Positions 39,259 to 47,439 of a stretch of 64,000 bases of DNA are shown here, piece by piece. The translations under genes and the position numbers were made by a program. Source of the stretch: Halomonas stenophila (GTDB lineage: Bacteria; Pseudomonadota; Gammaproteobacteria; Pseudomonadales; Halomonadaceae); assembly GCF_014192275.1 (NCBI RefSeq), contig NZ_JACHXR010000001.1, forward strand, positions 682,001 to 746,000, read 5' to 3'. Below the pieces are notes generated by a model. The model searched no databases, had not been told where the DNA came from, and saw only the letters and a list, made by a program, of their open reading frames with translations. How positions within the stretch are numbered: the stretch's first letter is position 1; the number at the start of each line of letters is the position of its first letter.

Positions 39259-40182
39259 GTGGTAACCATGAAGCCAGTACTGACGCGTCTCGCCGCCGTC
39301 GCGGCCGGCACCCTGATGACCCTTGCCGCGGCCCAGGCCCAGGACCCGGTGGTGGTCGCCTCCAAGATCGACACCGAGGGCTCGGTACTGGGGCAGCTGA
39401 TCCTGCAGCGCCTGGAGGCCGGCGGCATCGAGGTCGAGAACCGCCTGCAGCTCGGCGGTACCAGCATCGTGCGCGGGGCCCTCACCGCCGGCGAGATCGA
39501 CCTCTACCCCGAGTACACCGGCAACGGCGCCTTCTTCTTCGACATGGCCGACAGCCCGGTATGGAAGGACGCCGAGCAGGCCTACGAGACCGTCAAGCAG
39601 AAGGATCGGGAGCAGAATGGCCTGGTCTGGCTGGCCCCGGCGGATGCCAACAACACCTGGGCGATCAGCGTCCGCGGCGAGCTGGCCCGGGAGCACGGCC
39701 TGGAGAGCCTCGAGGACCTCGCCACCTACCTGGACGGCGGGGGCGAGTTCAAGCTGGCCGCCAGTGCCGAGTTCGTGGAGTCGCCCCAGGCCCTGCCGGC
39801 CTTCCAGGAGGCGTACGGCTTCGCGCTCTCCGAGCCACAGCTGCTGGTGCTCTCCGGCGGCAACACCGCCGCCACCATGCGTGCCGCCGCCCAGCAGACC
39901 AGCGGCGTCAATGCCGCCATGACCTACGGCACCGACGGCGGCCTCAAGGCCCTGGACCTGGTGGTGATGGACGACAGCCTGGGCGTGCAGCCGGTCTACC
40001 AGCCGGCCCCGGTGGTCAGGCAGGCCGTGCTCGAGGCCCATCCCGAGATCGAGTCCCTGCTGGCCCCGGTCTTCGCGGCGCTGGATCGCGACACCCTGCA
40101 GCGCCTCAACGGCGACGTCGCCGTCAACGGACGCGATCCGGCCCGGGTCGCCGCGGACTTCCTGGCCACCCTGGACGAGTGA
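39259..40182 (+). CDS. osmoprotectant ABC transporter substrate-binding protein (OsmF/YehZ type)
   Basis: 307 aa from the GTG at 39259 (AAGGAA close upstream); an ATG at 39268 (MKPVLTRLAAV) may be the real start. The signal peptide ends near AAAQA-QD. The mature part matches the OpuAC/ProX-like glycine-betaine family: VVVASKIDTEGSVLGQLI, GGTSIVRGALTAGEIDLYPEY, TWAISVRG, LSGGNTAATMRAAAQQTSG and MTYGTDGGL. It binds a quaternary-amine osmolyte in the periplasm. First gene of an overlapping four-gene operon. Confidence 0.9.
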   Translation: MVTMKPVLTRLAAVAAGTLMTLAAAQAQDPVVVASKIDTEGSVLGQLILQRLEAGGIEVENRLQLGGTSIVRGALTAGEIDLYPEYTGNGAFFFDMADSPVWKDAEQAYETVKQKDREQNGLVWLAPADANNTWAISVRGELAREHGLESLEDLATYLDGGGEFKLAASAEFVESPQALPAFQEAYGFALSEPQLLVLSGGNTAATMRAAAQQTSGVNAAMTYGTDGGLKALDLVVMDDSLGVQPVYQPAPVVRQAVLEAHPEIESLLAPVFAALDRDTLQRLNGDVAVNGRDPARVAADFLATLDE

Positions 40183-41357
40183 GGCCCGGGGTGCGCCGGG
40201 ACAGGACCCGCCCCAACATCGTCCTCGCCAGCCTGTTGCTGGCCACCCTGGTCGCCTGGGTCGGCCTGGATGCCGTGAGCGTCGCGCCCAACCGCATCGT
40301 GCCCGGCAGCGGGGTCGCCGCCTGGGAGGTCGCCGGTCTCGCCGGCCTGGCGGTGAGTCTGCTGCCCCTGCTGGCCGGGCTCTGGCTGGCCGGGCGACCC
40401 ACACCGGGCAGGCTGCGGCTGGCGCTGGGGCTGGTGGTGGTCATGCTGGCCGCCTTGCCCGCCTGGCTGGCGCTGGCCGCGGCCAACCGGGTCGACCCCG
40501 AGCTGCCTCAGGCCCGCATGGGCATCGGCGCCGGGGTCTGGGTCGCGCTCTTCCTGCTGCTGCTGGCGGTGATCGAGTTGCGCAGCCGGCTGGCCCTGTC
40601 GCGGGCGCTGGGCTGGGCACTGCTGCTGGCGCCGCTGGCGAGCCTGGCGACCTGCCTGGCCCTGTGGCTCGAGCCCCTGGCCCTGCGCCAGGAGTACCGG
40701 GGGCGCAGCGAGCAGTTCCTCGGCGCCATCGGCGAGCACCTGCTGCTGGTCGGCGTGGCCGTGACGGTGAGCCTGGTGCTGGGCGTGGGGCTGGCCCTGG
40801 CCATGCGTCACTGGCCCGGCGTCCAGAAGGTCGGCTTCGGGGTGCTCAACTTCCTGCAGACGATTCCCAGCCTGGCGCTGTTCGGCCTGCTGCTGGCGCC
40901 GCTCGCCTGGCTGGCCGCCAACGTCGAGTGGCTGGCGGCCCTCGGCGTCAGCGGCATCGGCTGGGCGCCGGCGTTGCTGGCGCTGGTGGGCTACAGCCTG
41001 CTGCCGATGGTGCGCAACACCTTCGTCGCCCTGGACGAGGTCGATCCCGGGGTGATCGAAGCGGCTCGCGGCATGGGCATGAGCCGTGGCCAGGTGTTCC
41101 GCCAGGTGCGCCTGCCGCTGGCGCTGCCGGTGATCCTCGAGGGCATCCGCATCACCTCGGTGCAGGCCATCGGGCTGACCGCGGTGGCCGCGCTGATCGG
41201 TGCCGGCGGCCTCGGTACCTTCATCTTCCAGGGCCTGGGCCAGGCGGCGATGGACCTGGTGCTGCTCGGCGCCTTGCCGATCCTGGTGATGGCCCTGCTC
41301 GCCGATGCCCTGCTCGGCGCCCTGACCGACCTGCTGCGCCCGGGAGGGGCGAGATGA
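40179..41357 (+). CDS. osmoprotectant ABC transporter permease (YehY type)
   Basis: 392 aa from the GTG at 40179, which overlaps the upstream stop (GTGA). It is larger than its partner permease: an N-terminal half with about five extra helices, then the transporter module with the EAA loop VIEAARGMGMSRGQVFRQVRLPLALP near residue 290. That extended N-terminus is typical of YehY. It forms the inner-membrane channel with the permease at 42291-43049. The stop overlaps the ATPase start (ATGA). Confidence 0.9.
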   Translation: MRPGVRRDRTRPNIVLASLLLATLVAWVGLDAVSVAPNRIVPGSGVAAWEVAGLAGLAVSLLPLLAGLWLAGRPTPGRLRLALGLVVVMLAALPAWLALAAANRVDPELPQARMGIGAGVWVALFLLLLAVIELRSRLALSRALGWALLLAPLASLATCLALWLEPLALRQEYRGRSEQFLGAIGEHLLLVGVAVTVSLVLGVGLALAMRHWPGVQKVGFGVLNFLQTIPSLALFGLLLAPLAWLAANVEWLAALGVSGIGWAPALLALVGYSLLPMVRNTFVALDEVDPGVIEAARGMGMSRGQVFRQVRLPLALPVILEGIRITSVQAIGLTAVAALIGAGGLGTFIFQGLGQAAMDLVLLGALPILVMALLADALLGALTDLLRPGGAR

Positions 41358-42298
41358 TCGAGTTGATCCACGTGACCAAGCGCTTCGGGGCCGAGACCGC
41401 GGTGGAGGACATCTCGTTGTCCGTGGCCAGGGGCGAGTTCTGCGTGCTGGTGGGCACCTCCGGCTGCGGCAAGTCGACGACGCTGCGCATGATCAATCGC
41501 CTGATCGAGCACAGCGAGGGCGAGATCCATATCGATGGCCAGCAGATCCGCGCCTTCCGCGAGGAGACCCTGCGCCGACGCATGGGCTATGCGATCCAGA
41601 GTACCGGCCTGTTCCCGCACTGGACGGTGGAGCGCAACATCGGCCTGGTGCCGCGGCTGCTCAAGTGGCCGACGGGGCGGGTCCGCGAGCGGGTGGAGGA
41701 GCTGATGGCCCTGCTGGGCCTCGCCGTGGACGAGTTCGCCGGCAAGTACCCCAGCCAGCTCTCCGGCGGCCAGGCCCAGCGGGTCGGGGTGGCCCGGGCG
41801 CTGGCCGCGGATCCCGATATCCTGCTGATGGACGAGCCCTTCGGCGCCCTGGACCCGATCACCCGCGAGACCCTGCAGGAGGAACTGCGGGCCCTGCAGG
41901 CCCGGCTGCAGAAGACCATCGTCTTCGTCACCCACGACATGGCCGAGGCCCTGCACCTGGCCGACCGCCTGGTGGTCATGCACCAGGGGCGCATCCGCCA
42001 GCAGGGCCGCCCGCTGGCGCTGCTCCGCGAGCCCACCGACGACTTCGTGGCCTCGCTGCTCGGCGGCGAGGACCGCGGCCTCAAGGAGGCGGCCCTGCTG
42101 CCGGTGAGCGAGCGAATGCTGCCGCTGGACCCCCGGGGGCTGGCCCGGGAGCGGGTGGGCCAGCACGCCAGCCTGCGCGAGGCCCTGTCGATCATGCTGT
42201 GGCGGCATGCCGAGCGCCTGACCGTGGTTGACGACGACGACAACCCCATCGGCGAGCTGTCGCTGCGGCGGCTGGTGGGAGCCCGGGGCCATGAGTAG
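41354..42298 (+). CDS. osmoprotectant ABC transporter ATP-binding protein (YehX/OpuCA type)
   Basis: 314 aa. Walker A is VGTSGCGKSTTLRMINRLIE near residue 34, the Q-loop is AIQSTGLFPHWTVERNIGLVP, the signature is LSGGQAQRVGVARALA near residue 135, Walker B is ILLMDEPFGALDP, and the switch histidine is in VFVTHDMAEAL. The C-terminal ~60 residues (ASLREALSIMLWRHAERLTVV) look like one CBS-type module, which in OpuA-class pumps senses ionic strength. It couples ATP hydrolysis to osmolyte uptake. Confidence 0.93.
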   Translation: MIELIHVTKRFGAETAVEDISLSVARGEFCVLVGTSGCGKSTTLRMINRLIEHSEGEIHIDGQQIRAFREETLRRRMGYAIQSTGLFPHWTVERNIGLVPRLLKWPTGRVRERVEELMALLGLAVDEFAGKYPSQLSGGQAQRVGVARALAADPDILLMDEPFGALDPITRETLQEELRALQARLQKTIVFVTHDMAEALHLADRLVVMHQGRIRQQGRPLALLREPTDDFVASLLGGEDRGLKEAALLPVSERMLPLDPRGLARERVGQHASLREALSIMLWRHAERLTVVDDDDNPIGELSLRRLVGARGHE

Positions 42299-43049
42299 GG
42301 GGCCGGCGAGGCTCTCTGCGGTGCGGGCGGGGCGCCGCTGGCTGGCGCCCGCCCTCTGGCTGCTGCTGTTGCTGGGCGCCTGCCTGGGCATGGCGCGGTT
42401 CGAGGGCCTGTTCCGCCTGGTCGAGCCCGACAGCCGGGCGGTCATCTACGCCCGAGCCGACTTCCTCGTCCTGCTCGGGCGCCACCTGCAGGTGGTGGGC
42501 GTGGCGGCACTGCTGGCGATCCTGCTGGGCGTCGGGGCCGCGGTGGCCGTGACCCGGCGCGGCGGGCGCGACTTCCTGCCGCTGGTGGCCCAGCTGGCCT
42601 CGATGGGCCAGACCTTCCCGCCGGTGGCGGTGCTGGCGCTCGCCGTGCCGGTGCTGGGCTTCGGCACCCTGCCGATCATCGTGGCGCTGGTGCTCTACGG
42701 CCTGCTGCCCATCGTGCGCAATACCCTGGCCGGGATCGAGGGCATCGACCCGGGCGTGCGCGAGGCGGCCAGGGGCATGGGCATGACCGGCGGACAGCTG
42801 CTGCGCCAGGTCGAGCTGCCCCTGGCGGCGCCGGTGATCCTCGCCGGCATCCGCACCTCGGTGACCATCAACATCGCCACCGCGGCCATCGGTGCCACGG
42901 TGGGCGCCAGCAACCTCGGCGACCCGATCATCTCGGGCATCGTCAACGGCAATACCGCCTATGTCCTCCAGGGCGCGGTGCTGATCGGCCTGCTGGCGCT
43001 CACCGTCGACAGCCTCTTCGCCCGCCTGCAGCCCGCCGCCCCGCGCTGA
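42291..43049 (+). CDS. osmoprotectant ABC transporter permease (YehW type)
   Basis: 252 aa from the ATG at 42291, overlapping the ATPase stop. About six membrane helices are present, with the EAA loop VREAARGMGMTGGQLLRQVELPLAAP near residue 160 and TSVTINIATAAIGATVGASNLG. It pairs with the longer permease encoded two genes upstream. Binding protein, permease, ATPase, permease in one overlapping run equals the yehZYXW (osmF) arrangement. Confidence 0.92.
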   Translation: MSRGPARLSAVRAGRRWLAPALWLLLLLGACLGMARFEGLFRLVEPDSRAVIYARADFLVLLGRHLQVVGVAALLAILLGVGAAVAVTRRGGRDFLPLVAQLASMGQTFPPVAVLALAVPVLGFGTLPIIVALVLYGLLPIVRNTLAGIEGIDPGVREAARGMGMTGGQLLRQVELPLAAPVILAGIRTSVTINIATAAIGATVGASNLGDPIISGIVNGNTAYVLQGAVLIGLLALTVDSLFARLQPAAPR

Positions 43050-43056
43050 CCCGGTG

Positions 43057-43073
43057 GTGTTATACCGTTATCT
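43057..43073 (+). promoter_or_regulatory. 17-bp shared motif, second copy
   Basis: Exact copy of TGTTATACCGTTATCTT found before the G3E GTPase (28657-28673). Here it lies 8 bp after the ABC permease stop and about 290 bp before the bkd operon. Confidence 0.4.
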
Positions 43074-43110
43074 TCCGGGATTCCGGGCAAGCGCGGGGAG
43101 GCACTGTCGT

Positions 43111-43204
43111 GGGTCGTCTACGCCGAAGGCGCATCCGACATGGCGGAGGCACGATAGTCTGGTTCGTTCGTCGGGTGCGCTCGCGGGCTCGCTGAGCCGA
43201 CCGA
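43111..43204. repeat. REP/BIME-like two-palindrome repeat
   Basis: GCCGAAGGCGCATCC and TCGGGTGCGCTCGC cores in the same order and spacing as on the minus strand of 54905-55004, with imperfect outer arms (GTCG...CGAC). Confidence 0.75.
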
Positions 43205-43261
43205 CCGACGCCTCGCCATGGGGGCGAAACCGACCAAATCGGGACTATCCAATAATCGCAG

Positions 43262-43277
43262 TTTACGTTAACGTCAA
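43262..43277 (+). promoter_or_regulatory. LiuR-like operator upstream of the bkd operon
   Basis: TTTACGTTAACGTCAA has two ACGT cores on either side of TA and near-symmetric ends. This resembles the MerR-family LiuR sites I recall before branched-chain amino acid catabolic genes in proteobacteria. It is 85 bp ahead of the E1 alpha start. Confidence 0.55.
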
Positions 43278-43362
43278 TATCGCTGCGTTGATCGGCGCCG
43301 GGGCAATCCCCTGGCGATCCGAAAGAATAGAGACAACACTGCCCTCAAAAGGGGTAAGGATC

Positions 43363-44586
43363 ATGACGATGACCACAACGCGAGATATCCACGTGCCGGA
43401 ATTCCTGGCCGGGGACGAGTTCAGCATTCCCACCTATCGGGTCCTCACCCAGGAGGGCACCCTCTACGAGGGCGCCGAGGCCCCGGACCTCGACCGCGAG
43501 CTGGCCCGGCGCATCTATCAGGCGATGATCACCACCCGGGTGCTCGACGAGCGCATGATGGCCGCGCAGCGCCAGGGGCGTCTCTCCTTCTACATGCAGT
43601 GCACCGGCGAGGAGGCCGCCGTGATCGGCGCCACCGCGGCGCTCGACGACGCCGACATGATCATGGCCCAGTACCGCGAGCAGGGCGCCCTGGTCTACCG
43701 CGGCTTCAGCATCGACGAGTTCATGAACCAGCTGTTCGGCAACGAGCTGGACTACGGCAAGGGCCGGCAGATGCCGATCCACTATGGCTCGCGCAAACTG
43801 CACTACATGACCATCTCCTCGCCGCTGGCCACCCAGATCCCCCAGGCCACGGGCTATGCCTATGGCCAGAAGCTGGCCGGCGACGGCCACTGCACCGTCA
43901 CCTTCTTCGGCGAGGGGGCCGCCTCCGAGGGCGACTTCCATGCCGCGCTGAACATGGCGGCGGTGCACGAGGTGCCGGTGATCTTCTTCTGTCGCAACAA
44001 CGGCTACGCCATCTCCACGCCCGCCATCGAGCAGTTCGCCGCCGACGGGGTGGCGCCGCGGGCCTTCGGCTATCGCATGCACGTGATCCGCGTCGACGGC
44101 AACGACATCCTGGCGGTCTACCGGGCCACCCAAGAGGCCCGGCGAATCGCCGTGGAGCACAACAAGCCGGTGCTGATCGAGGCGATGACCTATCGTCTGG
44201 CCGCCCACTCGTCCTCGGACGACCCCTCCGGCTATCGCTCCCGCAAGGAGGAGGAGGCCTGGCGCGAGAAGGACCCCATCCTGCGCATGCGGCGCTGGAT
44301 GGACGACCAGGGCTGGTGGGACGACGAGGAGGAGAAGGCCCTCCAGGAGAGCCTGCGTCGCGAGGTCCTGGAGACCATGAAGCGCGCCGAGAAGCGCCCG
44401 CCGCCGCCCCTGGACAGCCTGGTCACGGACGTCTATGCCGATGTCACGCCGGCCCTGCAGCACCAGCTCGACGCCCTCAAGGCGCATATCCGCCGCTACC
44501 CCGATGCCTATCCGCGGGGCGCCCGGTCCCTGGATCCCGGACTGAGCCAGGGCGACGATGCGGCCTCCGACAAGGGAGGGGCCTGA
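43363..44586 (+). CDS. bkdA1: branched-chain 2-oxoacid dehydrogenase E1 component, alpha subunit
   Basis: 407 aa. The thiamine diphosphate motif runs from [20 protein letters not shown] to [13 protein letters not shown] near residues 185-220; [22 protein letters not shown] and [12 protein letters not shown] (phosphorylation-loop region) are typical of BCKDH E1 alpha rather than of pyruvate dehydrogenase. It decarboxylates the 2-oxo acids of Val, Leu and Ile and loads the acyl group on lipoyl-E2. The start at 43363 follows AAAGGGGTAAGGA. E1 beta begins 1 bp after its stop. Confidence 0.92.
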   Translation: MTMTTTRDIHVPEFLAGDEFSIPTYRVLTQEGTLYEGAEAPDLDRELARRIYQAMITTRVLDERMMAAQRQGRLSFYMQCTGEEAAVIGATAALDDADMIMAQYREQGALVYRGFSIDEFMNQLFGNELDYGKGRQMPIHYGSRKLHYMTISSPLATQIPQATGYAYGQKLAGDGHCTVTFFGEGAASEGDFHAALNMAAVHEVPVIFFCRNNGYAISTPAIEQFAADGVAPRAFGYRMHVIRVDGNDILAVYRATQEARRIAVEHNKPVLIEAMTYRLAAHSSSDDPSGYRSRKEEEAWREKDPILRMRRWMDDQGWWDDEEEKALQESLRREVLETMKRAEKRPPPPLDSLVTDVYADVTPALQHQLDALKAHIRRYPDAYPRGARSLDPGLSQGDDAASDKGGA

Positions 44587-44587
44587 G

Positions 44588-45565
44588 ATGCCGACCATGA
44601 ACATGCTGCAGGCCATCAACAACGCCCTGGACATCGCCATGGCCGAGGACGAGAAGGTGCTGTGCTTCGGCGAGGACGTGGGCGGCTTCGGGGGCGTCTT
44701 CCGCGCCACCAGCCACCTGCAGGAGAAGTACGGGCGGGCGCGCTGCTTCAACACGCCGCTGGTGGAGCAGGGCATCGTCGGCTTCGCCAACGGCCTGGCC
44801 GCCCAGGGCTCGGTGCCCGTGGCCGAGATCCAGTTCGCCGACTACATCTTTCCGGCCTTCGACCAGATCGTCAACGAGACCGCCAAGTTCCGCTACCGCT
44901 CGGGCGACCTCTTCAACGTCGGCGGGCTGACCATCCGGGCGCCCTACGGCGGCGGGATCTCCGGCGGTCACTATCACTCCCAGTCTCCGGAGGCCTATTT
45001 CGCCCATACCCCCGGCCTCAAGGTCGTGGTGCCGCGCAATCCCTACGAGGCCAAGGGCCTGCTGCTGGCCGCCATCCGCGACCCGGACCCGGTGCTGTTC
45101 TTCGAGCCCAAGCGCCTCTACCGGGCCTCCACCGGCGAGGTGCCCGAGGAGGACTACCAACTGCCCATCGGCGAGGCCGAGGTCACCAAGGAAGGCAGCG
45201 ACGTCACCCTGGTGGGCTGGGGCGCCCAGATGGAGGTCATCGAGCGCGCCGTGGAGCTGGCCGAGAAGGAGGGCATCTCCTGCGAGGTGATCGACCTGCG
45301 CAGCATCCTGCCCTGGGACGAGGACAGCGTGGCCGAGTCGGTGCTCAAGACCGGCCGCCTGGTGGTCACCCACGAGGCGCCGCGCACCGGCGGCTTCGCC
45401 GGCGAGATCGCCGCCGCCATCCAGGATCGCTGCTTCCTGTACCTGGAATCGCCCATCATGCGCGTGACCGGCCTGGATACCCCCTTCCCGCTGACGCTGG
45501 AGAAGGAGTACCTGCCGGACCACCTCAAGATCTTCGAGGCCATTCGCGCCAGCGTGAATTACTAA
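44588..45565 (+). CDS. bkdA2: branched-chain 2-oxoacid dehydrogenase E1 component, beta subunit
   Basis: 325 aa transketolase-like partner of E1 alpha. [36 protein letters not shown], the conserved [54 protein letters not shown] and [17 protein letters not shown] fit the family throughout. It starts 1 bp after the E1 alpha stop. E2 follows 169 bp later, with dispersed repeat copy C in between. Confidence 0.94.
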   Translation: MPTMNMLQAINNALDIAMAEDEKVLCFGEDVGGFGGVFRATSHLQEKYGRARCFNTPLVEQGIVGFANGLAAQGSVPVAEIQFADYIFPAFDQIVNETAKFRYRSGDLFNVGGLTIRAPYGGGISGGHYHSQSPEAYFAHTPGLKVVVPRNPYEAKGLLLAAIRDPDPVLFFEPKRLYRASTGEVPEEDYQLPIGEAEVTKEGSDVTLVGWGAQMEVIERAVELAEKEGISCEVIDLRSILPWDEDSVAESVLKTGRLVVTHEAPRTGGFAGEIAAAIQDRCFLYLESPIMRVTGLDTPFPLTLEKEYLPDHLKIFEAIRASVNY

Positions 45566-45574
45566 GCCGATTTA

Positions 45575-45715
45575 GAGGATGCTGACAAAAGTCACGAGCG
45601 ATGGTCAGGCAAGGCGAAATCAGCCAAAAAAGCGCAGTTTACGAGTCGGTAAATGAGCATTTTGCGGCTGGTTTCAACGCAGCATGGCCGAGCGCAGTCA
45701 ATTGTCAGCATTCTC
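45575..45715. repeat. structured dispersed repeat, copy C (141 bp, inverted)
   Basis: Ends GAGGATGCTGACAA and TTGTCAGCATTCTC pair over 13 of 14 positions. The inner GAAATCAGCC/GGCTGGTTTC arms pair with a wobble, and the AGTTTAC...GTAAATGAGC core is shared. It is the reverse orientation of copies A and B, inside the bkd operon between E1 beta and E2. Confidence 0.88.
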
Positions 45716-45734
45716 TCAGGACAGGAGAGATCAC

Positions 45735-47366
45735 ATGACCGAGTTCAAGCTGCCCGATATCGGTGAAGGTATCGTGGAGTGCGAAGTCGTGGAATGGCGC
45801 GTCAGCGAGGGCGATGCCATCGAGGAGGACCAGCCGGTGGTCGAGGTAATGACCGACAAGGCACTGGTCGAGATCACCGCCCCCGAGGCGGGCCGGGTCA
45901 CCAGGCTGCACGTGGGCAAGGGCGAGATCGCCAAGGTCCATGCCCCGCTGTTCGCCTACGAGGCCGAGGGCCAGGCGGCGACTGCCGCGTCCGCTGGCGA
46001 CGCCACCGAGGCTATGCCGAGCGAGCCGCCGGAGGCGAAGGCGGAAGCCGAGCCCCAGGCCGCGCCGGCGAGCGGCAGCCAGCCGCCTGCCCAGTCAGGC
46101 CAGGCCAAGGACTTTATCCTGCCGGATATCGGCGAGGGCATCGTCGAGTGCGAGGTGGTCGAGTGGCGCGTGGCCGAGGGCGAGGCGATCGCCGAGGACC
46201 AGCCGGTGGTCGACGTGATGACCGACAAGGCCATGGTCGAAATCACCGCCCCCGAGGCGGGTCGGGTGAGCCGGCTGCACGTCGCCAGGGGCGAGATCGC
46301 CAGGGTCCATGCGCCGCTGTTCGCCTATGTGCCCGAGGGTGGCCACGAGACGGGCGAGGCCGCCGCTTCCGCCGAGGCGAGCCCGGCGCCGGTGCGCCAG
46401 GAGCCCGCCGCGCCGAGCGCCCCTCCCGCGAGCCGTGGCGGCCGCGGTGCCCATGGACGCATCCCGGCGAGCCCGGCGGTGCGCCGCCTGGTCCGCGAGC
46501 ACGACCTGCGCCTGGAGGACATCCCCGGCTCCGGCAAGGACGGCCGGGTGCTCAAGGGGGACGTGATGGCGGTGGTCGAGGGCGGCGGGGGGCGTCCCGC
46601 CGAGGCGCCCCAGCCGACCCCGGAGGCGGCGCCGGCTTCCCGCCGGGCCCCGGAGGAGGGCGAGATCCGCGTCGAGCCGCTGCGCGGCGTGCGCGCGGCC
46701 ATGGCCAAGCGCATGGTGGCATCGGCCACGACCATCCCGCACTTCCAGTACGGCGAGGAGATCGACGCCACCGCGCTGCTGGCGCTGCGCGAGCGGCTCA
46801 AGCCCGAGGCCGAGGCGCGCGATGCCCGGCTCACCCTGATGCCCTTCTTCATGAAGGCCATGGCGCTGGCGATCCAGGACTTCCCGATCCTCAACAGCCG
46901 CCTCAACGAGGCCGCCGACGAGATCCACTACCTGCCGTCCTGCAACATCGGCATGGCGGTGGACGGCAAGGCGGGGCTGATCGTGCCCAACGTCAAGGGC
47001 GTGGAGACGCTGAGCGTGCTGGACGTGGCCCGGGAGATCCAGCGTCTCACCGGCGAGGCCCGCGAGGGCCGGGTGGCCCAGGCCGACCTCCAGGGCGGCA
47101 CCATCAGCATCTCCAACATCGGTGCCCTGGGCGGCACCTATGCCGCGCCCATCATCAACGCCCCGGAGGTGGCGATCGTGGCCATCGGCAAGACCCAGTG
47201 GCTGCCGCGCTTCGACGCGGCGGGCGAGGTGACCCGCCGGGCGATCATGACCGTGACCTGGGCCGGCGACCATCGGTTGATCGATGGCGGCACCATCGCG
47301 CGGTTCTGCAATGCCTGGAAGGGCTACCTCGAGGCGCCGGAAACCATGCTGCTGGCGCTGCGCTAG
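45735..47366 (+). CDS. bkdB: branched-chain 2-oxoacid dehydrogenase E2 (dihydrolipoyl acyltransferase)
   Basis: 543 aa. Two N-terminal lipoyl domains, about residues 1-76 and 128-204, each hold the lipoyl-lysine in MTDKALVEI or MTDKAMVEI and are nearly identical to each other. Ala/Pro-rich linkers follow, then a peripheral-subunit-binding domain (IPASPAVRRLVREHDL near 240). The catalytic domain ends with GDHRLIDGGTIARF near residue 512, containing the active His. It transfers the acyl group to CoA. Most BCKDH E2 proteins have one lipoyl domain, so the duplication is notable. The ATG at 45735 has ACAGGAGAG upstream. No E3 gene follows. Confidence 0.93.
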   Translation: MTEFKLPDIGEGIVECEVVEWRVSEGDAIEEDQPVVEVMTDKALVEITAPEAGRVTRLHVGKGEIAKVHAPLFAYEAEGQAATAASAGDATEAMPSEPPEAKAEAEPQAAPASGSQPPAQSGQAKDFILPDIGEGIVECEVVEWRVAEGEAIAEDQPVVDVMTDKAMVEITAPEAGRVSRLHVARGEIARVHAPLFAYVPEGGHETGEAAASAEASPAPVRQEPAAPSAPPASRGGRGAHGRIPASPAVRRLVREHDLRLEDIPGSGKDGRVLKGDVMAVVEGGGGRPAEAPQPTPEAAPASRRAPEEGEIRVEPLRGVRAAMAKRMVASATTIPHFQYGEEIDATALLALRERLKPEAEARDARLTLMPFFMKAMALAIQDFPILNSRLNEAADEIHYLPSCNIGMAVDGKAGLIVPNVKGVETLSVLDVAREIQRLTGEAREGRVAQADLQGGTISISNIGALGGTYAAPIINAPEVAIVAIGKTQWLPRFDAAGEVTRRAIMTVTWAGDHRLIDGGTIARFCNAWKGYLEAPETMLLALR

Positions 47367-47439
47367 GCGCGCCGGGCCGGCCGCCGGGGACGATGGCGCC
47401 TCCGGCGGCCGGCCTCCCACTCACCATCCGGGGACGCCC

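Noticed and set aside
39255..40178. Apparent N-terminal 300-residue extension of the YehY-type permease
   Set aside because: It is the wrong frame of the substrate-binding gene (Gly/Arg/Pro-rich, no membrane helices); conservation starts at the GTG at 40179.
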